This document shows, in pieces, positions 7,703 through 14,908 of a stretch of DNA of 14,926 nt. The stretch is from an uncultured Bacteriovorax sp. (GTDB lineage Bacteria > Bdellovibrionota > Bacteriovoracia > Bacteriovoracales > Bacteriovoracaceae): the NCBI GenBank assembly GCA_946482295.1, contig CAMLRB010000080.1, positions 1 to 14,926 on the forward strand, written 5' to 3'. The notes under the pieces were generated by a model. It did not search any database. It was not told the DNA's origin and saw nothing but the letters and a program-made list of their open reading frames with translations. Both the position numbers and the translations under genes were made by a program. Each line of letters begins with the position of its first letter. The first letter of the stretch is position 1.

Positions 7703-8290
7703 CTAGCCCTTTTTCTTTTGTGCTTTCAGAAACTTTTTTTCTAATAATTGCCGTTTAAGCATACTTAAACGTTCGATGAAAACAATTCCATCGAGATGAT
7801 CATTTTCATGCTGAAGACAGACAGAGAGAAGTTCATCTGCTTCTAATGAATGATGATTACCAAACATATCCTGGTAATCAACAGTCACAAATTCAGCGCG
7901 CTTAACGTCTTCATAAATTCCAGGGACGCTTAAGCAACCTTCTTCGTGAATGATTTCACCTTTTTTATTTTTAAAAACAGGATTTATGAAGGCCATTGGT
8001 TGAAATTCAGAATAACGATATTCTTCTGATCCATCAGCAAGAGTGACCTTTTCACGGTCAAACCAAATATCGAGAACAAAAAACCTCAAACTCACTCCAA
8101 CTTGAGGAGCGGCCAGACCAATTCCCGGAGCGTGGTACATCGTATAGAGCATGTTTTTAACTAACAAACGAAGTTCGTCGTTAAATTCAGTAACTGGTTT
8201 TGCGACAGTTTTTAAAACTGGAGCGGGATAGGTGAAAATAGGTAGCTTCTCACCCTCTAATTTGTAGTTTTCTAAAAAGTTCTGATTCAT
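7703..8290 (-). CDS. def: Peptide deformylase
   Basis: Metal-dependent removal of the N-formyl group from new proteins. All three family motifs are present, numbered from the ATG at 8290: GIGLAAPQVG (56-65), EEGCLSVPG with the metal-binding Cys (116-124), and QHENDH with two metal-binding His and the catalytic Glu (160-165). Length is 195 residues, with an N-terminal extension of about 15 residues before the usual start region (LPIFTYP) and an insertion around 80-95 (DREKVTLADGSEEYRY). The only in-frame starts after an upstream TAG (8302-8300) are TTG at 8296 and ATG at 8290; I prefer the ATG. Neither has a good Shine-Dalgarno. The strong GAGGTGAT (8316-8309) instead fits an ATG at 8306 in another frame. 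The gene lies directly upstream of fmt. Confidence 0.95.
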   Translation of the reverse strand: MNQNFLENYKLEGEKLPIFTYPAPVLKTVAKPVTEFNDELRLLVKNMLYTMYHAPGIGLAAPQVGVSLRFFVLDIWFDREKVTLADGSEEYRYSEFQPMAFINPVFKNKKGEIIHEEGCLSVPGIYEDVKRAEFVTVDYQDMFGNHHSLEADELLSVCLQHENDHLDGIVFIERLSMLKRQLLEKKFLKAQKKKG

Positions 8291-8306
8291 GTCCAATTTC
8301 TATCAT
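8250..8306 (-). other. Short out-of-frame ORF with an ideal ribosome-binding site over the def start
   Basis: ATG at 8306 follows GAGGTGAT, an 8-nt match to the complement of the 16S rRNA tail, with 6 nt between GAGG and the ATG. It opens an 18-codon frame (MIEIGHESELFRKLQIRG) that spans the def start in a different frame and stops at TGA (8252-8250). It could be a coupling leader peptide, or the remains of the original def start after a frameshift. No homology is claimed. Confidence 0.25.
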
Positions 8307-8309
8307 AAA

Positions 8310-9416
8310 TCACCTCAATTTGCGATGATAAATGAAATACATTGCGAGGTACAAGACGAAGACAAACGGTACACCAAAGGTGGCAGCAATGGCAGGTATT
8401 TTACTTGTTTGTCCAAGGGTCAGGAAGTACGAGTAAATGAACCAATAGAGGAAAGTAAAGGCCAGAACGAATGCAATGTTTTTTCCGAATGAACTGTTTC
8501 TGCGATTGGGATCAAAGAGAGCAACGGCAGCTAAAATGGCCAATACTAAACAGGTAAAACCTGAAGAGAATTTATCAAGAAAAGTAACGAAGTATTCAGC
8601 ATCGTTTATGCCGTTATTTCGAAGAACTGCAATATAGTCGTAAAGACGCCAGATATTCAGTGTAGAAATATCAGCATTGATCTTTTTAAAGTCAGATATC
8701 GTTTCGTTTAAATTGTATTTGAGCTCAGTAAAAATTGTGGTCGTTGGGAAAGTTTTGTTTTCCAGATTCGTTACATGGGCCACATTTTTAAAGAGCCATG
8801 TATTACCTGTAACATATTGAGCCGAGGCCGCAGTTAATTGTTCAGATAATTTGAAAGTGTCGTTATATTGATACAAAGTCAGATTATGAATAGAATTCGA
8901 TTGGGTATCGAAAGAGCTGTATGAAAAAAAGTATTGAGGACCTTTAAACCAAATTTTTCCAGTCTTTAGAGCATTAATAGAAACAGTTGAGGTACGAGCT
9001 TTGTTGGCAATAGCGGGATGAGTATCAGACATCATCGACTGTTGGTTTTTAGTATAGGGAACTAGATAGCCATTAATAAAAAAAAGAATGATGCCGACGA
9101 GAGTACCAACAAAACCGATTGTTAAAACAAAATCTCTACGTGAAAACCCACTCGCAAATATAGCTGTTAGTTCGTTTCTATTTTTAAGTTTATTTATTGA
9201 AAACAATGAAGCGATCAAGCACGCTACTGGAAAAATTTTAATAAGAAAATTTGGGATCTCTAAAAGGAGATCTATCATGATAGATTTTAGTTCATTGCTA
9301 GCTTTTAAAAGACCATTTAAAACATGACCAAGTGAAAGCACCATCAATAGGATGAAGACAGCACCAATGAAAAAAACGAGCCACTCTTTAAGAATGAGTT
9401 TTCTGATGTTGGACAT
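8310..9416 (-). CDS. LptF/LptG family permease (lipopolysaccharide export type)
   Basis: An inner-membrane permease of the YjgP/YjgQ (LptF/LptG) family. These pair with the LptB ATPase to extract lipopolysaccharide and pass it to LptC and the periplasmic bridge. The 368 residues show the family layout: membrane segments at about 11-31, 55-75 and 97-119, a periplasmic beta-rich domain (about 125-280), and segments at about 284-301, 312-335 and 341-363. The NELTAIFASGFSRRDF block (81-96) is the family's cytoplasmic coupling signature. Whether it is LptF or LptG cannot be told from the sequence by eye; the usual partner paralogue is not adjacent. The ATG at 9416 has AAGG just upstream and starts 29 nt inside the CFI-box gene. 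The stop codon region supplies the GAGGTGA sequence before def. Confidence 0.93.
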   Translation of the reverse strand: MSNIRKLILKEWLVFFIGAVFILLMVLSLGHVLNGLLKASNELKSIMIDLLLEIPNFLIKIFPVACLIASLFSINKLKNRNELTAIFASGFSRRDFVLTIGFVGTLVGIILFFINGYLVPYTKNQQSMMSDTHPAIANKARTSTVSINALKTGKIWFKGPQYFFSYSSFDTQSNSIHNLTLYQYNDTFKLSEQLTAASAQYVTGNTWLFKNVAHVTNLENKTFPTTTIFTELKYNLNETISDFKKINADISTLNIWRLYDYIAVLRNNGINDAEYFVTFLDKFSSGFTCLVLAILAAVALFDPNRRNSSFGKNIAFVLAFTFLYWFIYSYFLTLGQTSKIPAIAATFGVPFVFVLYLAMYFIYHRKLR

Positions 9417-10122
9417 ATGGCCTTAGGATAGTGACCAAAACAGTGAGTAACGGTTTGGCCAAAAAATTTTTAAAAAACCACTTTAACAATGGCTTGTTCT
9501 CAAGAAAAAACAATAAGCGAGGCGAAAAATTATAATACCAATCGATAAAATCTCTGCCACATTCCATTTTCGCCAGTGTAAATTTAAATGTGCGCAATGT
9601 TTCTGTGTTGGCGTGATCATTGCTCCAACATTCAGTTGCGATATAACACTTCTTTGAGCTGATTTGAATGCGATGATAAGCGGCTTCAAAAGCTTTGGGA
9701 TTGTGAGCTTGTTTTTTTAAATTAAATTTACGAACAATCTGAGCATTGACGTGTTGGTATTTGAATCCAATCGAAAATCGCATGAACTGTTCAAGGCAAC
9801 GCAGACACTCTTTTTGAAGAGTGGGGCTTCGGTCATAAGCTTTAGCTAAATCCCAGTAAGCGTGACTGATGAGTAATAGTTCAGTCATGTCTTTTTCTGG
9901 ATCAAAAAGTGAAGGAGAGAGTTTGTCTTCAGTTGTATCGAAGTAGAGCCCTAAGACGCCTAGATATTTAATATATGAGTCGACCGCTAGATTCATACGA
10001 TCTTCTTTGACGAAAGCTTGTGCTCGTTTCAAATGAGTTAGCCGAGTACGATAAAGTTCGACAACCTGCTCGCGCTTCTTCTCGTTCGCCAAATCTTTCG
10101 TATCAATTTTCTTTTTGGCCAC
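9388..10122 (-). CDS. CFI-box C-terminal domain protein with N-terminal helical region
   Basis: The C-terminus carries the recognisable CFI-box layout: C159-Y-I-A-T163, then L176-R177-x-F, G189-R190, W195-Y196-Y197 and S200-P201, followed by hydrophobic helices to about 235. This matches my memory of the bacterial CFI-box-CTERM family, whose biochemical role is not known to me. Residues 20-130 look all-helical and TPR-like, starting with a charged Lys-rich N-terminus; there is no signal peptide. The hydrophobic C-terminal helices may touch the membrane. The start is GTG at 10122, chosen because GGAGGG lies 5 nt before it and no ATG fits better. The gene begins 12 nt after the barrel gene and overlaps the LptF/LptG-type gene by 29 nt, so it probably works with the envelope, which is inference. 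Confidence 0.82.
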   Translation of the reverse strand: MAKKKIDTKDLANEKKREQVVELYRTRLTHLKRAQAFVKEDRMNLAVDSYIKYLGVLGLYFDTTEDKLSPSLFDPEKDMTELLLISHAYWDLAKAYDRSPTLQKECLRCLEQFMRFSIGFKYQHVNAQIVRKFNLKKQAHNPKAFEAAYHRIQISSKKCYIATECWSNDHANTETLRTFKFTLAKMECGRDFIDWYYNFSPRLLFFLENKPLLKWFFKNFLAKPLLTVLVTILRPYVQHQKTHS

Positions 10123-10134
10123 AAGCCCTCCAGG

Positions 10135-11016
10135 CTAGAATCTCATCGAAATGCCAAAAGATGTTTCTTTGTTTTTTGATTCCGCTCTCGCAAACTTCGT
10201 GCTTGCTAATTGTGTGACATTTTTAAGTGCAAATTCGAAAGCCAATCTCGGTTGAATCCAACTAAGTCCCATGCCGCTTCCTTTTTCTTCTCGCTGTTTA
10301 TCGCGAAAAGTTCCGAAACGAATGTAGAAATCATTCAGAACTCTTACTTGAAGAGCGCCACGATAGAGAATGGTACCTGCGATTTCATCATCGGTGTAAT
10401 CTGCGCCAAGATCAGCGGAAGCAGTAATGTATTCTAAAAAGAGATGTTGAATACCAAGGTAAGCCTTTGTCGCATCTCCTTTAGAGTTGAAGATGTCGTA
10501 TCCCACAATACCCATTGAGGTTTTTTCATCAAGAACATGAGTTACACCAACCACTGTTTGATAATAGTCACCTGTGGCGCGTGTGACTTTATTGGTATCT
10601 TTTGTTTTACGAATGCTTGTCCCAAAAGAAGATTTTTCATTTAAAAGCGACGAAGCAGAAAATCCCCAACGCTTTCTTTCAGTGAATTGATCCTCTTGAT
10701 TAACATAACTGAGGGATCCACTTAAATTAGGGTTTCCATCTGCGACAACAAATCCCATAGATGTAGGCTTTTGCACCACATTTCCTTGAGAATCTTTAAT
10801 TTTTACTGAGTCGCGCTGAGCATGCACAGTTAAATTGTTAAAAAAGGCAAGGCTTGCTGGATTTAGGAAAGCTGCTTCTTCAGCAAGAACTCCTGCCACA
10901 CCTGTTCCGGCCATTGATTTCAAGTGTGTCGTTTCAAACTCCAGCATAGAAGCTGTAGCCACACTTGAAGAGAGCGTTAATAACAAGAATAAAGTTTTTT
11001 TGAATTGATTGCGAAT
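10135..11016 (-). CDS. Exported outer-membrane beta-barrel protein (FadL/PorV-like), proposed ATT start
   Basis: Predicted outer-membrane barrel: many alternating strands through the mature part, and a terminal SFGISMRF ending in Phe, the BamA recognition signature. Near the mature N-terminus AGTGVAGV...EEAAFLNPASLA resembles the conserved plug region of FadL/PorV-type proteins, though 293 residues is short for FadL. The first standard start (TTG 10986) gives only MLLTLSSSVATAS, with no basic region. The frame is open further upstream, and ATT at 11016 gives MRNQFKKTLFLLLTLSSSVA with cleavage likely at A20-T-A22. AAGGA (11030-11026) lies 9 nt before this ATT. No ATG, GTG or other TTG occurs between the upstream stop (11061-11059) and 10986. 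I therefore place the start at ATT. It is first in the operon with the CFI-box and LptF/LptG-type genes. Substrate unknown. Confidence 0.8.
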   Translation of the reverse strand: MRNQFKKTLFLLLTLSSSVATASMLEFETTHLKSMAGTGVAGVLAEEAAFLNPASLAFFNNLTVHAQRDSVKIKDSQGNVVQKPTSMGFVVADGNPNLSGSLSYVNQEDQFTERKRWGFSASSLLNEKSSFGTSIRKTKDTNKVTRATGDYYQTVVGVTHVLDEKTSMGIVGYDIFNSKGDATKAYLGIQHLFLEYITASADLGADYTDDEIAGTILYRGALQVRVLNDFYIRFGTFRDKQREEKGSGMGLSWIQPRLAFEFALKNVTQLASTKFARAESKNKETSFGISMRF

Positions 11017-11037
11017 ATTACTCTTTCCTTTTAAAAT
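11009..11037 (+). promoter_or_regulatory. Candidate sigma70-type promoter of galU
   Basis: TTGCGA (11009-11014) and TAAAAT (11032-11037) are separated by 17 nt and match the -35 and -10 consensus at 4 and 5 of 6 positions. Transcription would start near 11044, leaving a leader of about 20 nt with the galU Shine-Dalgarno. The -35 box lies inside the start of the barrel gene's reading frame. Confidence 0.45.
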
Positions 11038-11058
11038 AATGAGGGACTTAAAAGGAAA
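11024..11058. repeat. Inverted repeat made by two divergent Shine-Dalgarno sequences
   Basis: TTTCCTTTT (11024-11032) and AAAAGGAAA (11050-11058) are perfect 9-bp inverted arms around 17 nt. The right arm is the Shine-Dalgarno of galU (AGGA, 7 nt before its ATG). The left arm, read on the minus strand, is the Shine-Dalgarno of the barrel gene (AAGGA, 9 nt before the proposed ATT). The symmetry may simply reflect both genes using the same strong site, or it may also serve as a shared operator. Confidence 0.55.
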
Positions 11059-11086
11059 TTATAATGAAAATTCGCCGCGCCGTCAT
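11058..11086 (-). promoter_or_regulatory. Candidate sigma70-type promoter of the barrel operon
   Basis: On the minus strand ATGACG (11086-11081) and a perfect TATAAT (11063-11058) are separated by exactly 17 nt; the -35 matches 4 of 6. Transcription would start near 11051, upstream of the Shine-Dalgarno for the ATT start and far upstream of the TTG alternative. The -35 lies inside the galU coding sequence, so the two divergent promoters overlap back to back. Confidence 0.45.
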
Positions 11087-11951
11087 CCCAGTTGCAGGAA
11101 AAGGAACAAGATTTTTACCGGCCACCAAACAGGTGCCAAAAGAGATGATTCCAATAATCAATCTGCCAATGATTCACTACGTGGTTGAAGAAGCAATTTT
11201 GTCAGGTATTGAACAGATTATCTTCATCACTTCATCAGGAAAAAATGCCATTGAAGATTATTTTGATCGTAACTTTGATCTTGAAGATTTCCTTATAAAA
11301 AATGGAAAAATTAAAGAGCTCGAACTCATTCAAGAAATTGGAAAAATGGTTGAAGTCACAGCTGTTCGTCAAAAAGAACAATTGGGTCTTGGTCATGCAG
11401 TTTTGTGCGCTAAAGACGTCGTAGGAAATGAACCTTTCGCCGTTATCTTAGGAGATGAAATTGTTAGAGGACCAAATCCCGTTACCCGTCAGTTGATTGA
11501 AACTTCCCGCAAGCATAACAATGCTAACGTCATTGGTGTCATGGAAATTGATCCAATGGAGACGTATAAGTACGGTGTCGTAAAAGGGAACTTTGTTGAT
11601 GCTGCTAAAAAAACAATGCGAATGACGAATATGGTGGAGAAACCAAAACCAGCTGATGCACCTTCAAATCTGGCAACGCCGGGGCGTTATATTTTCTGCC
11701 CAGAAATTTTCGATGCACTTAAAGTAATTCCAAAAGGTGTAGGCGGAGAATATCAGCTTACTGATGCTATTAACCTTCTGGCTAAAGAAAGTGAAGTCTA
11801 TGCTCATATCTTTGAAGGCCAGCGATTTGATACAGGAAATATTGAAGGTTATTTGAATGCGACAGTTGAATTTGCTCTTATGAATAAAGAATCTGAAGGA
11901 GCAATGAGAAAGATAATTAAAGAAAAAGTCGAAAAATATAATATCAAGTAG
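11064..11951 (+). CDS. galU: UTP--glucose-1-phosphate uridylyltransferase
   Basis: Makes UDP-glucose from UTP and glucose 1-phosphate in the cytoplasm, feeding lipopolysaccharide, capsule and other glycan synthesis. The 295 residues show the bacterial GalU set: the nucleotide-binding loop AGKGTRFLPATKQVPKEM (11-28), EQLGLGHAV (105-113), the metal-binding Asp D131 in VILGDEI, MVEKP (190-194), GGEYQLTDAI (227-236) and FDTGN (255-259). The ATG at 11064 has AAAAGGAAA 5 nt upstream, with AGGA 7 nt from the start. It is first in a rightward set with an unknown secreted protein and priA, and divergent from the barrel operon. Glucose-1-phosphate thymidylyltransferase (RmlA) is related, but the longer N-terminal loop and VEKP context favour GalU. 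Confidence 0.96.
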   Translation: MKIRRAVIPVAGKGTRFLPATKQVPKEMIPIINLPMIHYVVEEAILSGIEQIIFITSSGKNAIEDYFDRNFDLEDFLIKNGKIKELELIQEIGKMVEVTAVRQKEQLGLGHAVLCAKDVVGNEPFAVILGDEIVRGPNPVTRQLIETSRKHNNANVIGVMEIDPMETYKYGVVKGNFVDAAKKTMRMTNMVEKPKPADAPSNLATPGRYIFCPEIFDALKVIPKGVGGEYQLTDAINLLAKESEVYAHIFEGQRFDTGNIEGYLNATVEFALMNKESEGAMRKIIKEKVEKYNIK

Positions 11952-11957
11952 GGACTC

Positions 11958-12896
11958 ATGAATTTGAAGAAGTTAATTGTTGTTGTTGTGGCCTTTTGTG
12001 CGTTCGGCTTGAAGTCTTTCGCAGCTGTTCCGACAGAAGAAGGGCTCCTTAAAAATTTAAACAACTCTGAACTTCCTGGACAGTTCATCACGATGAAGTT
12101 AATGCTTCAAAATCTTGCTGAGCCTGAAAAAACTGATTATTTGAAACTCATCATATCCCTTGAGAATCCAAATTCCATCAATATGCTTCAAGTGTTGTAT
12201 TCAAATGCTCAGATGCAGAATACACAAGTTAAAAATGTTAAGTACGTTCCAGATCTTATGGGGCAAATTAGACGCGAAAAAAGCATGGAGCGTGGATTGT
12301 TTTTCGCAGCTCTTTCTATGCTTACAACGAATCGTTCAACTGGGATGGAAATTTTCTTAGAGAAAAATGGTACGACGATTGTTAAAAATAAAATGATACT
12401 TAATGAAGAAAAAATGAAGCTTCTTCGCGCTTACCGCTCTCACCTTGTTAACAATAAAGGGAGAGGAGATGCCGGATCTCCACTTAATCCTGAAGATCCA
12501 CGTCAAAAAGAAAGAGTGTTGGAGTTGTTTAGGGCCAATACATTCAAGAGAGCTCCAAACATTGAACTTGTTAAAAAAGACAATGAGTTTATGTGGAAGG
12601 CCGATTGGAAAAACGTGCAAGGGTTTTTCTCAAATGAAGAGCGCCGCTTGAGACAAGTGGAATTAAATACACCAGAGGGTCAGATCAAGTTAGATGTTAA
12701 TACCTATGTTCTTTTTAATGGCGTAAATGAACTACCTAAATTTATGAATCTAAAAGATCAAAAAGGCATTCAATACAAAGTTCAGGTTTTAAGTTTAGAC
12801 AACAAACTTAGGGCAGATAAAAAAATCAGCGACTCATTTGAAGAATTGAAAAAAGCTCCAAAACAAGAAGTTGTGACATATCCATTTCTATTTTAA
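11958..12896 (+). CDS. Unknown secreted protein between galU and priA, possibly LolA-like
   Basis: I do not recognise this 312-residue protein as a named gene. Residues 1-23 form a clear signal peptide (MNLKK, then a hydrophobic core, ending SFAA), with no lipobox, so it is probably periplasmic. Residues 25-160 look mostly helical. From about 200 to 300 the pattern turns to beta strands: WKADWKNVQGFF, RLRQVELNT, GQIKLDVNTYVLFNG, ELPKFMNLKD, IQYKVQVLSL. That order, with VNTY then a P-rich turn and a terminal DSFEELKKAP, is reminiscent of the open beta-barrel of LolA/DUF4292-like lipoprotein carriers; this is a guess from pattern only. Its Shine-Dalgarno (GGGA) follows directly on the galU stop (TAG then GGACTC), and its stop overlaps the priA ATG (TAATG), so translation is coupled at both ends. 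Confidence 0.8.
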   Translation: MNLKKLIVVVVAFCAFGLKSFAAVPTEEGLLKNLNNSELPGQFITMKLMLQNLAEPEKTDYLKLIISLENPNSINMLQVLYSNAQMQNTQVKNVKYVPDLMGQIRREKSMERGLFFAALSMLTTNRSTGMEIFLEKNGTTIVKNKMILNEEKMKLLRAYRSHLVNNKGRGDAGSPLNPEDPRQKERVLELFRANTFKRAPNIELVKKDNEFMWKADWKNVQGFFSNEERRLRQVELNTPEGQIKLDVNTYVLFNGVNELPKFMNLKDQKGIQYKVQVLSLDNKLRADKKISDSFEELKKAPKQEVVTYPFLF

Positions 12897-14908
12897 TGGA
12901 AAAATTTTTTCTCGTTGCTGCCAACACTCCTTTTAATCAGTCTATGCTGACATATTCCGCTTCGCTGGAAACTGCTGATCAATTAAAAAAAGGGTCTCTT
13001 GTAAAAATCCCTCTCGGAAAAAATAGATTTATTGATGGATGTGTTTGGGCTGAATTAATGGCCGATGACATCGCCAAAACAATGGAGCTTGCAAAGTTAA
13101 AGCCTATTAAAGAAGTGGTTCCAGATCTCATCTTGAGTGAAAGTGAATGTGAACTTTTTCAATGGATGGCAAACTACTATCACTATCCGCTTGGGCAATT
13201 AATTTTTGACGTACTTCCCACGTTTCTAAAAAGACCGCGCAAACTAAATTTCGACCAAGGTCAGGGTGTTGAAGAAAATTTTGTTCTCACGGATGAACAA
13301 AAAAACGCTGTTGATAAAATCACGTCTCACGGAGCAGATAAATTTTCAAAATGGCTTCTTCATGGCGTGACGGGCGCGGGAAAAACGATCGTTTATCTGA
13401 AACTCATTAAAGAGACTATAGAAAGGGGAAAGTCGATTCTCTTTCTCCTTCCAGAAATTAATCTTACGCCCCAATTTCTTAAGACGTTTCAGACTTTTTT
13501 AAATGTCCCTATCTATTCTTATAACAGCTCCATCAGTAACTCTGATAAATTTGGGTTATGGAAACTTCTTCAAGAAGATGACAGTCCCAAAATGATTCTT
13601 GGAGTACGCAGTAGTGTTTTTCTTCCTATCAAAAACTTGGGAATGATTGTGGTAGATGAAGAGCACGACCAATCATTTAAACAAGATGATCGATGCACCT
13701 ACAATGCGCGAGATATCGCGATCAAAAGAGCTTCACTGGAAAAAATTCCCATTATATTGGGTTCAGCTACACCAATGGTTGAAACATATAAAAGTTTTAT
13801 AGAAGGGGATAATTATCTTCCTTTAAGAAAGCGGGCCCAGTCGGCATCTCTGCCAAATGTTGAACTGGTCGACATGCGTGGAAGAGCGCGAGTTGAAACA
13901 GAAAAGATGCTTTGGCCTTATAGCAGTGAAAGCGTTTTTAAAATTCGAAAGGCCCTCGAAAGAAACGAACAAGTTCTCATCTTTATCAACAGACTTGGCT
14001 ATGCAAGTTATCTTCAGTGCAATGCCTGTGGACATCAGTTCGCCTGCCCAAATTGCAGCACAAACTTAAAATTCTTCAAGAGAAGAAGTGAACTCTCTTG
14101 CCAGACATGTGAATACAAAATGTCTGCACCAGAGATGTGTCCAGAGTGCATGAATTTAAATTTACAACCGAAAGGATTTGGAACGGAAAAAGCGCACGAA
14201 GTTCTACAGCAGCTTTTTAGTGATAAAGTCATTGAACGATTCGACCGCGATGAGATTAGAACATTTGATAATTTAGAAGCTACTCTCGATCGTTTCCATT
14301 CAAAAAAGATTGATATTCTGGTCGGAACTCAAATGCTCTCTAAAGGGCATAATTTTGAAAACGTAAATTTAGTCGTCATTTTAGGTATTGATTCTCAGTT
14401 AAATTTTCCCGACTTTCGCTCGAATGAAAGAGTTTACCAAACACTCACTCAGGTGAGTGGACGTGCGGGCCGTTTTGGAAAAGAAGCAGAAGTCTTGGTT
14501 CATACTTTAGCACCAGAAAACAAAATTTTTACTTATGTGAAAGACCATAGTTTTGATCGCTTTTACGAAGATGAAATTCCAATGCGTCTTATGTGTTCAT
14601 CTCCACCAGCAAAAAAATTAATTCTTCTTTATTTCAATGGAAAGGATCAAGGTGAACTCATTAAAGAAGTGAGCAAACAAACTCAAATTTTTAGAGATCT
14701 TGCAGCAGCACATTTCAAAAAAGTAGACGTTCTAGGGCCAAGACCTTCAATGATTGAAAAGAAGGTTAATAAATTCACCTGGTCTATAATGATAAGAAGT
14801 GATGATATTAATCAACTTCATAATGCTCTCAATACCTATCTTAAACACAGAGCTGATACATCAGCTATCTCGTTGAAAATCGACGTAGATCCTTATTATT
14901 TTGATTAA
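12896..14908 (+). CDS. priA: Primosomal protein N' (replication restart helicase PriA)
   Basis: 3'-5' DNA helicase that reloads the replication machinery at stalled forks. The 670 residues are somewhat shorter than the E. coli protein. Visible parts in order: an N-terminal DNA-binding domain (1-110); Walker A GVTGAGKT (157-164); DEEH (254-257); GSATP (289-293); the zinc-binding region with all eight cysteines C375, C378, C384, C387, C402, C405, C415 and C418; GTQMLSKGHNF (477-487); and QVSGRAGR (519-526). The C-terminal domain ends VDPYYFD, typical of PriA. The ATG shares one base with the preceding stop (TAATG), so it is coupled to the secreted-protein gene. All catalytic motifs are intact. 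Only 18 nt follow before the window ends, and no terminator is visible there. Confidence 0.97.
   Translation: MEKFFLVAANTPFNQSMLTYSASLETADQLKKGSLVKIPLGKNRFIDGCVWAELMADDIAKTMELAKLKPIKEVVPDLILSESECELFQWMANYYHYPLGQLIFDVLPTFLKRPRKLNFDQGQGVEENFVLTDEQKNAVDKITSHGADKFSKWLLHGVTGAGKTIVYLKLIKETIERGKSILFLLPEINLTPQFLKTFQTFLNVPIYSYNSSISNSDKFGLWKLLQEDDSPKMILGVRSSVFLPIKNLGMIVVDEEHDQSFKQDDRCTYNARDIAIKRASLEKIPIILGSATPMVETYKSFIEGDNYLPLRKRAQSASLPNVELVDMRGRARVETEKMLWPYSSESVFKIRKALERNEQVLIFINRLGYASYLQCNACGHQFACPNCSTNLKFFKRRSELSCQTCEYKMSAPEMCPECMNLNLQPKGFGTEKAHEVLQQLFSDKVIERFDRDEIRTFDNLEATLDRFHSKKIDILVGTQMLSKGHNFENVNLVVILGIDSQLNFPDFRSNERVYQTLTQVSGRAGRFGKEAEVLVHTLAPENKIFTYVKDHSFDRFYEDEIPMRLMCSSPPAKKLILLYFNGKDQGELIKEVSKQTQIFRDLAAAHFKKVDVLGPRPSMIEKKVNKFTWSIMIRSDDINQLHNALNTYLKHRADTSAISLKIDVDPYYFD

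Noticed and set aside
8289..8492. Plus-strand open frame opposite the end of the LptF/LptG-type gene
   Set aside because: It lies fully opposite the def start and permease coding sequence and its protein shows no family features.
11849..12091. Minus-strand open frame across the galU end and the next gene's start
   Set aside because: It is antisense to two well-supported genes, has no good ribosome-binding site and no recognisable motif.
12357..12620. Minus-strand open frame opposite the secreted-protein gene
   Set aside because: The rightward gene has a signal peptide and coupled junctions at both ends, so the antisense frame is a shadow.
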